Shown here: in pieces, positions 1-7,723 of the stretch
How the letters are laid out: each line of letters begins with the position of its first letter
Position numbering within the stretch: position 1 is the stretch's first letter
NCBI GenBank assembly: GCA_012965075.1
Contig: DTSY01000011.1
Coordinates: 1 to 15,291 of the forward strand
Direction: 5' to 3'
DNA from: Gammaproteobacteria bacterium
GTDB taxonomy: Bacteria > Pseudomonadota > Gammaproteobacteria > Magnimaribacterales > Magnimaribacteraceae
DNA: 15,291 bases
The notes under the pieces: generated by a model
Seen by the model: only the letters and a program-made list of their open reading frames with translations
Told to the model about the DNA's origin: nothing
Database searches by the model: none
Made by a program: the position numbers and the translations under genes

Positions 1-1206
1 GCTAAGGTGAGATGTACTGTAAGCATATATATAGCTGCAAACGCAAAACTTCAATGGGTACAAGTAAGATCTGTTGATGTTTCTGCTTTTTATAACCCAT
101 TAATAGAAAACCTTACTGTTTTAGGTTCTGTTTTAGTTTGGGTTTATGGCGGTTGGTTGGTTATTGAAGGGGAGATAGCCTTAGGTTCTTTAGTGGCTTT
201 CACCATGTACCTGATGATGATTCAAATGCCTTTTAGATTTTTGGGTTGGATGCTTATGCTTGAACAGAGGGCTAAGGCTTCTGCTGGAAGAATCTTTGAA
301 ATACTTGATGAGACATCGGAAATTAAAGACAAAGAAGATAAGGTTGAGATGAAGGAGATTAAGGGAAGTATCTCTTTCAAGAATGTAAGTTTTGCATACG
401 CCAATGAGCCAATTTTAAAAGGATTGAGTTTTGAAGTAGAACCTAATGAAACAGTCGCAATAGTAGGACAAACAGGCTCAGGTAAATCTACAATAATCAG
501 ACTGCTTTCAAGATTTTATGAAGTAGATAAAGGCAGTATCTCCATAGATGGAGTCCAAGTACAAGATATGGGGGTAAAAAATCTTCATTACCATATAGCT
601 CAAGTCCTAGATGAGCCTTTTTTATTTTCAGTTAGCATCAAAGACAACATAGCTTACGGAAGACCTGATGCCTCAATGGATGAAATTATTCAAGCAGCAA
701 AAGCTGCTGAAGCACATGATTTTATCGAACAAACTTCAGAAGGATATGAAACCGTAGTGGGAGAGAGAGGATATACTTTGTCGGGTGGGCAGAGGCAAAG
801 ACTAGGAATAGCCAGGGCTCTATTAGTTGATCCTTCCATACTTATTCTTGACGATGCCACGAGCGCTATTGACGTCAGAATAGAAGCGAAGATCCATAAA
901 TCTTTATTAAAGTTATTAAATAAAAGAACAACAATCTTAATTGCGCATAGACTTTCCACAATAAGCTTAGCAGACAGAATATTAGTCTTAGACAAAGGAA
1001 AGATTCTAGCTTCGGGTACTCATGAATATCTACTAGCTAATGAGCCAAGATATTCAGAAATTCTTGCTCAACAATCAAACAAAGAAACTGTAGTTGAAGA
1101 AGAAAAGACTTCAGATGAATCGGATGAAGAATATCGCAAGCGCATAAGTGAGATGGTTATGAAAGACACTTCAGAAGAAGGTTTTAAAGGAGGTTTTGAT
1201 GAGTAG
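1..1206 (+). CDS. Heterodimeric ABC exporter half, degenerate-site subunit (5' end cut off)
   Basis: C-terminal two thirds of a half-size MDR-type ABC exporter (fused membrane domain and NBD, inner membrane). The reading frame is open from base 1 with no credible start (the GTG at 7 lies inside the membrane domain), so roughly the first 200 residues lie outside the window. Residues numbered from base 1: last two TM helices about 30-85; Walker A GQTGSGKST from 156; signature LSGGQ about 260-264; H-loop IAHRLST. Two key residues are changed. Walker B ends Asp-Asp (850-855), so the catalytic Glu is Asp, and the Q-loop position (610-612) is Asp in VLDEPF instead of Gln. Walker B Asp is known from BmrC, TM287 and MdlA-type subunits, which form the non-hydrolytic site of heterodimers; the Q-loop change is less usual. 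The acidic C-terminal tail is about 40 residues. It overlaps the next gene by 8 nt, which suggests that gene encodes its partner. The substrate cannot be read from the sequence. Confidence 0.93.
   Translation, partial: AKVRCTVSIYIAANAKLQWVQVRSVDVSAFYNPLIENLTVLGSVLVWVYGGWLVIEGEIALGSLVAFTMYLMMIQMPFRFLGWMLMLEQRAKASAGRIFEILDETSEIKDKEDKVEMKEIKGSISFKNVSFAYANEPILKGLSFEVEPNETVAIVGQTGSGKSTIIRLLSRFYEVDKGSISIDGVQVQDMGVKNLHYHIAQVLDEPFLFSVSIKDNIAYGRPDASMDEIIQAAKAAEAHDFIEQTSEGYETVVGERGYTLSGGQRQRLGIARALLVDPSILILDDATSAIDVRIEAKIHKSLLKLLNKRTTILIAHRLSTISLADRILVLDKGKILASGTHEYLLANEPRYSEILAQQSNKETVVEEEKTSDESDEEYRKRISEMVMKDTSEEGFKGGFDE
1186..1193 (+). promoter_or_regulatory. Strong Shine-Dalgarno for second ABC gene
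   Basis: AAAGGAGG lies inside the 3' end of the first ABC gene, 5 nt before the ATG at 1199. It decides the start of the second gene: the TTG at 1196 would be only 2 nt from it. It is the best ribosome binding site in the window. Confidence 0.85.
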
Positions 1207-3112
1207 AGAAGCTCGTATAGAAGCTAACCTGCCTTTTGCTGGAATTCCTCCTGAAATGCTTGATCGCACCAATGCGTTGATTGAAAAAGAACCTGATTTT
1301 TCTAATATACAAGAATCTTTCTCACACAAAAGCCCTTCTTCAAGAACTTTCACCCTATGGAGTTTCCTTTCCCCTTACAAATTTAGATTCTTTTTGGCGC
1401 TTGTATTAGTGGCGATGACAGAGATGCTGTTGTTGGTTGGACCTTATTTAGTTCAGGTTGCTATCGATCAGGCCATTGTCCCTAAAGATTTCTCAATCTT
1501 AACGACGGTGGCGATGGTTTGGGTAGGAAGTTTATTCTTAGCTGTAATCATAAGTGGAATAAGGATTAGATTTTTGGGTCGTTTGGGTCAATTATTGATG
1601 TACGATTTAAGAGTTAGAGTCTTTAGTCATTTACAAAGGCTATCTTTAGATTTTTTTACTGAAGAGAAAGCTGGTCGCCTTTTAACTAGAATGACCAGCG
1701 ATATTGAAGCCCTTTCAAATTTATTACAAACAGGTTTAGTCAATTTGGTAGCTCAATTACTGGCTTTATTCTTCATTTTAATTTTACTCTTCTCTTTTAA
1801 TCTCCAATTAACTCTCATACTGCTTGTATTTTCAGCACCAGTAATGTTTGGGTTTACCTTCTGGTTTGGCAAGACTTCTGAAAGAGGATATGAAGTAGTA
1901 AGAAACAGAATTGCGAATGTTTTAGCCGACCTTCAGGAAAGTTTGTCTGGTATGCGCTTGGTCATTTCTTTCAACCGAATGAAACACAATGTGATCAATC
2001 ATAGGAACATTGTTGGCGATTACAGAGATGCAAACCACTACACTTCAAAAATACAAGCCACTTATCGCCAGGGAACTCAATTTATAACCACGGCGACATC
2101 TCTATTAGTTTTTACGGCTGGCTTTTTTATCCTTAAGAATGTTAATCCTTCTCTTGATCCAGAAGGAGCTTTTACAGTGGGTAGCTTGGTTGCTTTCAAT
2201 GTTTTAGTAGCAAGGTTCTTTATTCCCATCAATGAACTCTCTGGACTTTACAATGAATTTCAATCAGGTAATGCAGCAGTCTTAAAACTCAGAGACCTCT
2301 TGGATACAGAACCAAGTGTAAAAGAATCGGAGAATTGCTTCGATCTTAAAGATTTAAAGGGAGATATAAGATTAAAGGATGTGAGTTTTTCATATGATGA
2401 CAATATTACAGTCTTAAAAAATATTTCTCTTCATATAGAGGCAGGAAAAACAGTTTCATTTGTAGGCCCTACCGGAGGTGGAAAATCTACAATAGCAAAG
2501 TTGATGTGTAGATTTTATGACCCTAGTGAAGGCTCCATAACTCTGGACAATATCAACCTCAAAGATATTTCCCTTCAGTCTCTTCACAGCCAGTTAGGCA
2601 TAGTTCCTCAAGAACCATTCTTATTCCATGGAACCATAAAAGATAACATCCTATTTGCTAGACCTGATGCTACGGACGAAGAAGTTGTGGAGGCTTGTAA
2701 AGCTGTTGGCATTGAAGAAATGATTAAGAGACTACCAGAAGGTTTAGAAACGCATTGTCACGAAAGAGGATCCTCGCTCTCCTCCGGTGAGAGACAACTT
2801 TTAGCTTTAGCAAGAGCTTTTTTGAGCAAGCCCAGAGTTTTGATACTTGATGAAGCGACTTCAAATGTTGATCAACAGAATGAGGCCAAGATAGAAAAAG
2901 CCCTGGATAGACTCTTGGAAGGCAGGACAGCAATCATAATTGCTCATAGATTGGCAACCACGAGAAGAGCAGACGTAATAGTTGTCATAGACGAACAAAA
3001 AATTATTGAAATGGGCTCCCATGAAGAATTGCTCCAGCAGAAAGGAAGTTATTTCCAGATGTACGAGACTTGGGAAAAACAAGAAGAAGAAAAAAGCGAG
3101 GAAATCTTGTGA
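1199..3112 (+). CDS. Heterodimeric ABC exporter half, catalytic subunit (BmrD/TM288-like)
   Basis: Half-size ABC exporter of 637 residues, a usual length for the longer subunit of BmrCD or TM287/288-type pairs. A roughly 50-residue polar N-terminal extension precedes the elbow helix and six TM helices (about 58-340). The NBD follows: Walker A GPTGGGKST at 423-431, Q-loop VPQEPF, signature LSSGE at 527-531, Walker B LILDE with catalytic Glu552, and H-loop IAHRLAT. The ABC signature differs from LSGGQ at its third and fifth residues. In a head-to-tail dimer this signature faces the Walker motifs of the upstream protein, which are themselves degenerate, while this protein's intact Walker motifs face the upstream LSGGQ. 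That is the expected arrangement of one consensus and one degenerate site. Start is ATG 1199, set by the SD at 1186-1193. The gene overlaps its predecessor by 8 nt and its successor by 4 nt. Transported compound unknown; drug or lipid export is the family norm. Confidence 0.95.
   Translation: MSREARIEANLPFAGIPPEMLDRTNALIEKEPDFSNIQESFSHKSPSSRTFTLWSFLSPYKFRFFLALVLVAMTEMLLLVGPYLVQVAIDQAIVPKDFSILTTVAMVWVGSLFLAVIISGIRIRFLGRLGQLLMYDLRVRVFSHLQRLSLDFFTEEKAGRLLTRMTSDIEALSNLLQTGLVNLVAQLLALFFILILLFSFNLQLTLILLVFSAPVMFGFTFWFGKTSERGYEVVRNRIANVLADLQESLSGMRLVISFNRMKHNVINHRNIVGDYRDANHYTSKIQATYRQGTQFITTATSLLVFTAGFFILKNVNPSLDPEGAFTVGSLVAFNVLVARFFIPINELSGLYNEFQSGNAAVLKLRDLLDTEPSVKESENCFDLKDLKGDIRLKDVSFSYDDNITVLKNISLHIEAGKTVSFVGPTGGGKSTIAKLMCRFYDPSEGSITLDNINLKDISLQSLHSQLGIVPQEPFLFHGTIKDNILFARPDATDEEVVEACKAVGIEEMIKRLPEGLETHCHERGSSLSSGERQLLALARAFLSKPRVLILDEATSNVDQQNEAKIEKALDRLLEGRTAIIIAHRLATTRRADVIVVIDEQKIIEMGSHEELLQQKGSYFQMYETWEKQEEEKSEEIL
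3098..3102 (+). promoter_or_regulatory. Ribosome binding site for third ABC gene (GTG start)
   Basis: GAGGA ends 6 nt before GTG 3109. That GTG shares bases with the TGA stop of the second gene (GTGA at 3109-3112), a standard translational-coupling junction. It favours GTG 3109 over the in-frame TTG at 3070, which has no good SD and would overlap the second gene by 43 nt. Confidence 0.7.
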
Positions 3113-5634
3113 ACGCCTTTATGGTCATCTCTGTAGGGATGATGATCATTGCAGTTGCCATACCGGTAGGTATGTGGATTCTAAGTGGTTCAATACCCAA
3201 GTCAGAACTCGATCCTAAAGACTTTAAACGAGCTGTTGCCTTGCCTTTCTTAACGGATGGGCACATCCCCGAGGAGAAAAACAAAACCATTGAAGAAGAT
3301 GATCATGGTCTTCGAGAAGTGATAGTTTTGCTTTTTAGATCATGGCCTTTTGTAAGGCCTTATTTTTTAGGTAGATGGTATACGAGAAGTGAGGGAACCA
3401 GCCAAGAGGTCGCAGAGCCTTTAGCTGGAGATGGTTATGGACTGATTTATGCACCGGTTTTAGCTACTGGGGTTGCAATATTGGGGCCTTCATTGGGTCT
3501 TATAGACATTGAATTAGGATCGGCTGAAAGCACTCTTTATATTTTTGTTACTTCCATGGTTTTAAGCATGTGGCTTTTAGCATTAGGAAAATTATCCGGA
3601 GTTCGACAATCAGCAGTAGCTATCTTTTTAGCACTGTGCACCTTCTTTACTCTGTTACTTTGTATCCTGGTGCTGAATGGTACGGGACCAATCATTTATG
3701 GCGTGCTACTGACATTGTGCTGCGGATTGGGATGGGTGGTTCAGTTCAGGTTTGAATCAGGGAGGCTTGTGACTCGTTACAGGCTACACTCTCACCTCAC
3801 TTATCTTTATCTATTGGCAGCCGTACAGGGTTTAGTTACTTTGCCTCTGGGACTAATAATTGCAGATCTTTTAAGCATGTCTTTACTGCAGAGTGAGCCT
3901 CTACAACAGGAAGTTGCTTCTTCTTTATGGTTTGGAGCGTCAGAAATGGGCAGTGAAAATACTGAGTCTCTAACCCAAGAACAACGGCATGATCTGAAGT
4001 TGTCTTGGGTCTATCTTTCTTTGGCTCTGTGGGCGTTTAACTTGCCCATCGGAATGATTGTTCCTTACTACACCGTTTGGATCATGCAGCAAATTAATCA
4101 AAATATGCGAATTGCTCTGGTTCAAAGATGGCATCAATTACCCCTTTCTTATCACAGCGACCACCGGACGGGAGATTCAATTTTTAGAATTTACGCTGAC
4201 AGCGCACAAGTTAATGCTGTTATCGGACGTTTGGTGGAACTTTCTTTAAGTTTTTGGTATTACATTTATGCACTGTTTTTACTTTCTTTTCTCAGTCCCA
4301 CCATGGGAATTATAGCTTTGTCATTAGTTATTCCAACTGTCTTCTGGGCTAGATGGGCCATGCCCAGGATGAGAATAAGGAGTCTTGTGTATAGGGCTAA
4401 CACTTCTGAACTTATCTCTAGGATCCAGGAATCTTTTGCCGCGATCAAACTTATCAAAGCATACGATGCCGGTGATCGAATTCAGGAGGGCATGGAAAAG
4501 GATTCTGTGATTGCTATGAATGCAGCTTTCCAGTCTCGCCGCCTGGTTGCTCTTCTAATGATAATAATGTTTGTCATTGCTTCACTTTTCCTTCTTTCAG
4601 GTGAATTTTTTATGGGTTATAGCGCTAATCAAGGTAATAAAACTTATGCAAATGAGTTGATAGCACTAATGGCGGTAAGTTGGGTAGTTTGGAATTTAGG
4701 AGCTTTTCAGTGGGCTAGAACACAATTTCATACTACCTCAAACAATGTAAGGCTATTTATGCGTCTTTGGTTAACAGCACAAGACATGGCAATGGGTTTA
4801 AGCAGGGTATTCGATATTTTAGATATCGAGCCCGATATCGAAGACGAGCCCGATGCGAAACCTTTAATAAAACCAGAAAAAGAAATTAGTTTTGAAAATA
4901 TTAATTTTGAATACGAATCAGGAATTCCAGTACTTGAAGGAGTAAGTTTTACAGCCAAACCTGGGACCATCACAGCCATAATTGGCCCCACTGGATCTGG
5001 CAAGACTACACTAATGTCTTTATTACTGCGCCTGTATGAGCCATCTTCAGGATTGATCAAGATTGACGGTACTCCTTTAAATAAATACCTTATTGCTTCT
5101 TTAAGGGAAAAAGCCGCAATTGCTCTTCAAGAAAATGTACTGTTTTCTCTAAGTGTAAGAGACAACATTAGATATGTTGCCCCGGAGGCTGATGACTCTA
5201 CTATTAATCAAGCTATTGAAATAGCTTGCATGGATGAATATGTTCATGATCTTCCTCAAGGTTTAGACACTGTTCTGAGCGATAGAGGAGGAAAATTATC
5301 TACTGGACAGAGGCAAAGACTTTCTATAGCTAGGGCTGTGGTCAGGAACACACCAATACTTATCTTAGATGAACCAACAGCCGCACTGGACGCAGTTACT
5401 GAACAACAAGTTATGAAGAATTTGTCGATGTGGGGTAGGGACCGAGTCATCTTTTTGATTACTCATCGTATATCTACCATCCGTCGTGCTGACAACATCC
5501 TTTATTTGGACCAAGGAAAGATCTTAGAGAACGGGACTCATGAAGAACTCATGAGGAATGAAAATGGAAAGTACAAAGCTTTTGTGCAGGCAGAATCCAA
5601 CCTAACTAATCAGCAATCTGGGGAAGAGAGTTAA
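3109..5634 (+). CDS. Oversized ABC exporter half with extra N-terminal membrane segments
   Basis: 841-residue ABC exporter subunit, about 200-250 residues longer than a usual half transporter. Layout from GTG 3109: hydrophobic helix about 4-25; polar stretch 28-68; elbow-like segment 69-90 with an RSWPFVRPY motif; about four further TM helices (110-132, 142-162, 168-190, 194-214); then a canonical exporter membrane domain from about 225, with TM1 at 229-257, a periplasmic loop and TM2 from about 298; NBD from about 590. NBD motifs are intact: Walker A GPTGSGKTT 626-634, Q-loop ALQENV, signature LSTGQ 730-734, Walker B LILDE (Glu755) and H-loop ITHRIST. The RSW-FVR elbow motif recurs in the fourth gene, so the two are probably paralogous partners and the four-helix block is an insertion in this one. 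The extra helices could dock an accessory protein or gate the substrate; neither is shown. The gene ends in a TAATG overlap with the fourth gene. Confidence 0.93.
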   Translation: MNAFMVISVGMMIIAVAIPVGMWILSGSIPKSELDPKDFKRAVALPFLTDGHIPEEKNKTIEEDDHGLREVIVLLFRSWPFVRPYFLGRWYTRSEGTSQEVAEPLAGDGYGLIYAPVLATGVAILGPSLGLIDIELGSAESTLYIFVTSMVLSMWLLALGKLSGVRQSAVAIFLALCTFFTLLLCILVLNGTGPIIYGVLLTLCCGLGWVVQFRFESGRLVTRYRLHSHLTYLYLLAAVQGLVTLPLGLIIADLLSMSLLQSEPLQQEVASSLWFGASEMGSENTESLTQEQRHDLKLSWVYLSLALWAFNLPIGMIVPYYTVWIMQQINQNMRIALVQRWHQLPLSYHSDHRTGDSIFRIYADSAQVNAVIGRLVELSLSFWYYIYALFLLSFLSPTMGIIALSLVIPTVFWARWAMPRMRIRSLVYRANTSELISRIQESFAAIKLIKAYDAGDRIQEGMEKDSVIAMNAAFQSRRLVALLMIIMFVIASLFLLSGEFFMGYSANQGNKTYANELIALMAVSWVVWNLGAFQWARTQFHTTSNNVRLFMRLWLTAQDMAMGLSRVFDILDIEPDIEDEPDAKPLIKPEKEISFENINFEYESGIPVLEGVSFTAKPGTITAIIGPTGSGKTTLMSLLLRLYEPSSGLIKIDGTPLNKYLIASLREKAAIALQENVLFSLSVRDNIRYVAPEADDSTINQAIEIACMDEYVHDLPQGLDTVLSDRGGKLSTGQRQRLSIARAVVRNTPILILDEPTAALDAVTEQQVMKNLSMWGRDRVIFLITHRISTIRRADNILYLDQGKILENGTHEELMRNENGKYKAFVQAESNLTNQQSGEES

Positions 5635-7670
5635 TGAGTAGTAACTTAAACACGGACCCTCAAGAAGCCCAGAAAAATTCTATTCGTGATCTAACTGTCG
5701 AGTACGAAAATATCCCCCACATGGGATTTGTTGAAACCTTGCTTATCCTTGCTAGATCTTGGTCATTTGTTAGATTTTTCAAAATTCGTTTTGCCGTTAA
5801 GTGGGTTTTAACTCTGCTTTCTTTAATGTTTCCTATACTTGTTCTCCCTTGGACATTGCAAATTATGATTGACCATGTTGTTTTGGGTAACCCCATAGAT
5901 AGTTCAACCGGTTACCTAGGCTTCCCTGCGTATTTGCATCCTATACTGGATTTGATGCAAGACATGTCTGCATGGGAAATCTTGTCTTGGTTAACAGGGT
6001 CTTCTTTTTTACTTGTAATATTTTTTGGAGCTTATTCAAATGAACAAAGAGATACTTCAGAAGCTGATATGCAACAGGGCAATGATACTGCAACCCAGCA
6101 GGATAACTGGACTCATGGAGGGTTTAGTTTTTCTGGTGGTATAACTGGGTATTACGAATATAAGATGAATTCTCGTCTTACCCAGTCTATCAATCACTTA
6201 ATTAGGGCTAAGTTGTTTCATCGTATCCAATCCCTTCCAATAACAACTTTAGAAGACCAGAGAATTGGGGACGCAATTTATCGTGTTATGTATGACAGCC
6301 CTTCAATTAATCAGATTTTTTACGAAATAATAAATCGTCCTACATTATCTACAATCTTATTCATTGCAGCTATGGCTACCATGATGAGTGCCTTTCCTCA
6401 TGTTCCTGAAGTTGTTTGGTGTGCGGCTGCGATATTTCCAATTTACATCTTAATCACAGGGCCGTTCTCTTCAGCCATGAGAAGAGTCCAAGAGAAAAGT
6501 AGACATTCAGGGTCTATAACTACAAGCACTATAGAAGAGGGAATGGATAACATCCTAGCTGTTCAAAGTCTAGGAGGAGACGATCAAGAAAGAGCGAGGT
6601 TTGGAGCAGACAGTAAGGAATCTTTTAAACGGTTTCGCTTTACAGTACTTGTAGAAATTCTATTGGCTAATGCTCAAGGCTTAGGAGGAGTGTTGATCTT
6701 AACCATCGCTTTTTGGGTAGTAGTTTCCAGGGTAATTGATGGAGACCTTACTCCAGGCAATTATGGTTCGTTAATGTTCTATTTTGGATGGATGGCAGGA
6801 CCTGCAATTTCTTTTGCGACACTTTGGATTCACCTTCAAAGATTTGCACCTGGCATGAGAAGGGTTTTTGCTCTTATGGATCTTCCAGTTGAGGAGGATT
6901 TAGGTCATTTAAGAATAGACACAATTAGTGAAGATATTGAAATCAAGGGTGCTGGGCTGGTATACCCAGATGGCCGTAGAGCGCTTAAAGATGTTTCTTT
7001 TGAAGCCAAAATAGGCCAAATAGTGGCTTTTGTTGGACCCACGGGATCAGGCAAGACAAGTCTAGCCTATCTTCTGCCCAGATATCATATGGCAACTGAA
7101 GGAGAAGTTTTCATCGATGGTGTTGATGTGCGCGATATAAAAATAGAAAGTCTAAGAAGCCAAATTACTTACGTGTTTCAAGAAACTCAACTCTTCTCTT
7201 TAAGTATTTTTGACAACATTTGTTTCGGCAAACCTGAAGCCTCACAAGCTGAAGTTGAAAGGGTCGCCAAAATTGCTGGAATACATGATTTCATAATCTC
7301 TCTTCCTGAAGGTTATGAAACCAAGCTTGGCTCAACTGCCATAAGTAAACTCTCGGTCGGACAAAAACAAAGGATAGCTATTGCTAGGGGTTTGTTGAGA
7401 GATTCTAAAATTCTTATTTTAGACGAACCCACCTCAGCTCTTGATCCAGAAACTGAACAGTACCTTGTCAATGCATTAAAAGAAGCTTCCAAGGATCGTT
7501 TGGTTATTATCATTGCCCATCGTTTATCAACTATTGCTAATGCTGACAAAATTATTTTTCTTGAAGATGGAGTTATTCTTGAACAGGGTTCACCTGGGGA
7601 ACTAATGCGTAATGAAGACAGCCATTATAGGAATTATGTCAGGCTGCAGACAGATTTGTCTGAAGACTAA
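5634..7670 (+). CDS. ABC exporter half, probable partner of the oversized subunit
   Basis: 678-residue half exporter. An N-terminal cytoplasmic stretch of about 33 residues leads to an elbow motif RSWSFVRFF (41-49), TM1 at about 55-76, and a periplasmic segment. A hydrophobic helix at about 114-134 is followed by a polar insert (about 135-178) rich in Gln, Asp, Thr and Gly before ICL1 resumes. The NBD has Walker A GPTGSGKTS 468-476, Q-loop VFQETQ, signature LSVGQ 573-577, Walker B LILDE (Glu598) and H-loop IAHRLST. All catalytic residues are present, so a dimer with the third gene product would have two competent ATP sites, unlike the first pair. ATG 5634 shares its A with the preceding TAA stop; purine-rich GGGGAAGAGAG (5620-5630) serves as SD. 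It is the last gene of the coupled exporter array. A homodimer is also possible, but the neighbour argues for a heterodimer. Confidence 0.94.
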   Translation: MSSNLNTDPQEAQKNSIRDLTVEYENIPHMGFVETLLILARSWSFVRFFKIRFAVKWVLTLLSLMFPILVLPWTLQIMIDHVVLGNPIDSSTGYLGFPAYLHPILDLMQDMSAWEILSWLTGSSFLLVIFFGAYSNEQRDTSEADMQQGNDTATQQDNWTHGGFSFSGGITGYYEYKMNSRLTQSINHLIRAKLFHRIQSLPITTLEDQRIGDAIYRVMYDSPSINQIFYEIINRPTLSTILFIAAMATMMSAFPHVPEVVWCAAAIFPIYILITGPFSSAMRRVQEKSRHSGSITTSTIEEGMDNILAVQSLGGDDQERARFGADSKESFKRFRFTVLVEILLANAQGLGGVLILTIAFWVVVSRVIDGDLTPGNYGSLMFYFGWMAGPAISFATLWIHLQRFAPGMRRVFALMDLPVEEDLGHLRIDTISEDIEIKGAGLVYPDGRRALKDVSFEAKIGQIVAFVGPTGSGKTSLAYLLPRYHMATEGEVFIDGVDVRDIKIESLRSQITYVFQETQLFSLSIFDNICFGKPEASQAEVERVAKIAGIHDFIISLPEGYETKLGSTAISKLSVGQKQRIAIARGLLRDSKILILDEPTSALDPETEQYLVNALKEASKDRLVIIIAHRLSTIANADKIIFLEDGVILEQGSPGELMRNEDSHYRNYVRLQTDLSED

Positions 7671-7688
7671 CAAATTGATACAGCAACT

Positions 7689-7716
7689 TTGACTTTTGTA
7701 AATTAACTATTAATCT
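7689..7716 (+). promoter_or_regulatory. Possible promoter for the LLM oxidoreductase gene
   Basis: TTGACT (7689-7694, five of six matches to the -35 consensus) and TAATCT (7711-7716, a weak -10) are separated by 16 nt. Transcription would then start about one base before ATG 7724, giving a leaderless or nearly leaderless mRNA. This fits the lack of any SD before that ATG. I see no hairpin terminator in 7671-7723, so read-through from the exporter operon is an equal alternative. Confidence 0.3.
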
Positions 7717-7723
7717 TTGATCT

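Noticed and set aside
7..9. GTG as the start of the first ABC gene
   Set aside because: The frame is open from base 1, and the protein at this point is already in the middle of the exporter membrane domain; the true start lies before the window.
1196..1198. TTG as start of the second ABC gene
   Set aside because: It lies only 2 nt after the AAAGGAGG ribosome binding site; ATG 1199 is correctly spaced.
3070..3108. TTG 3070 as start of the third ABC gene
   Set aside because: It would add 13 Lys/Arg-rich residues that merely reflect the GAAGAA-type codons of the preceding gene in another frame; GTG 3109 has an SD and a coupling overlap.
4811..4854. Inverted (TCGATAT/ATATCGA) and direct (CGAGCCCGAT twice) repeats
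   Set aside because: They encode the acidic linker before the NBD, where EPD-type repeats are usual in exporters; coding constraint explains them.
4728..5060. 110-codon minus-strand open frame
   Set aside because: It covers the linker and Walker A of the third ABC gene in antisense and has no family motif or ribosome binding site.
7671..7723. Hairpin terminator after the exporter operon
   Set aside because: No stem of six or more pairs followed by a T-run is seen in the 53-nt gap.
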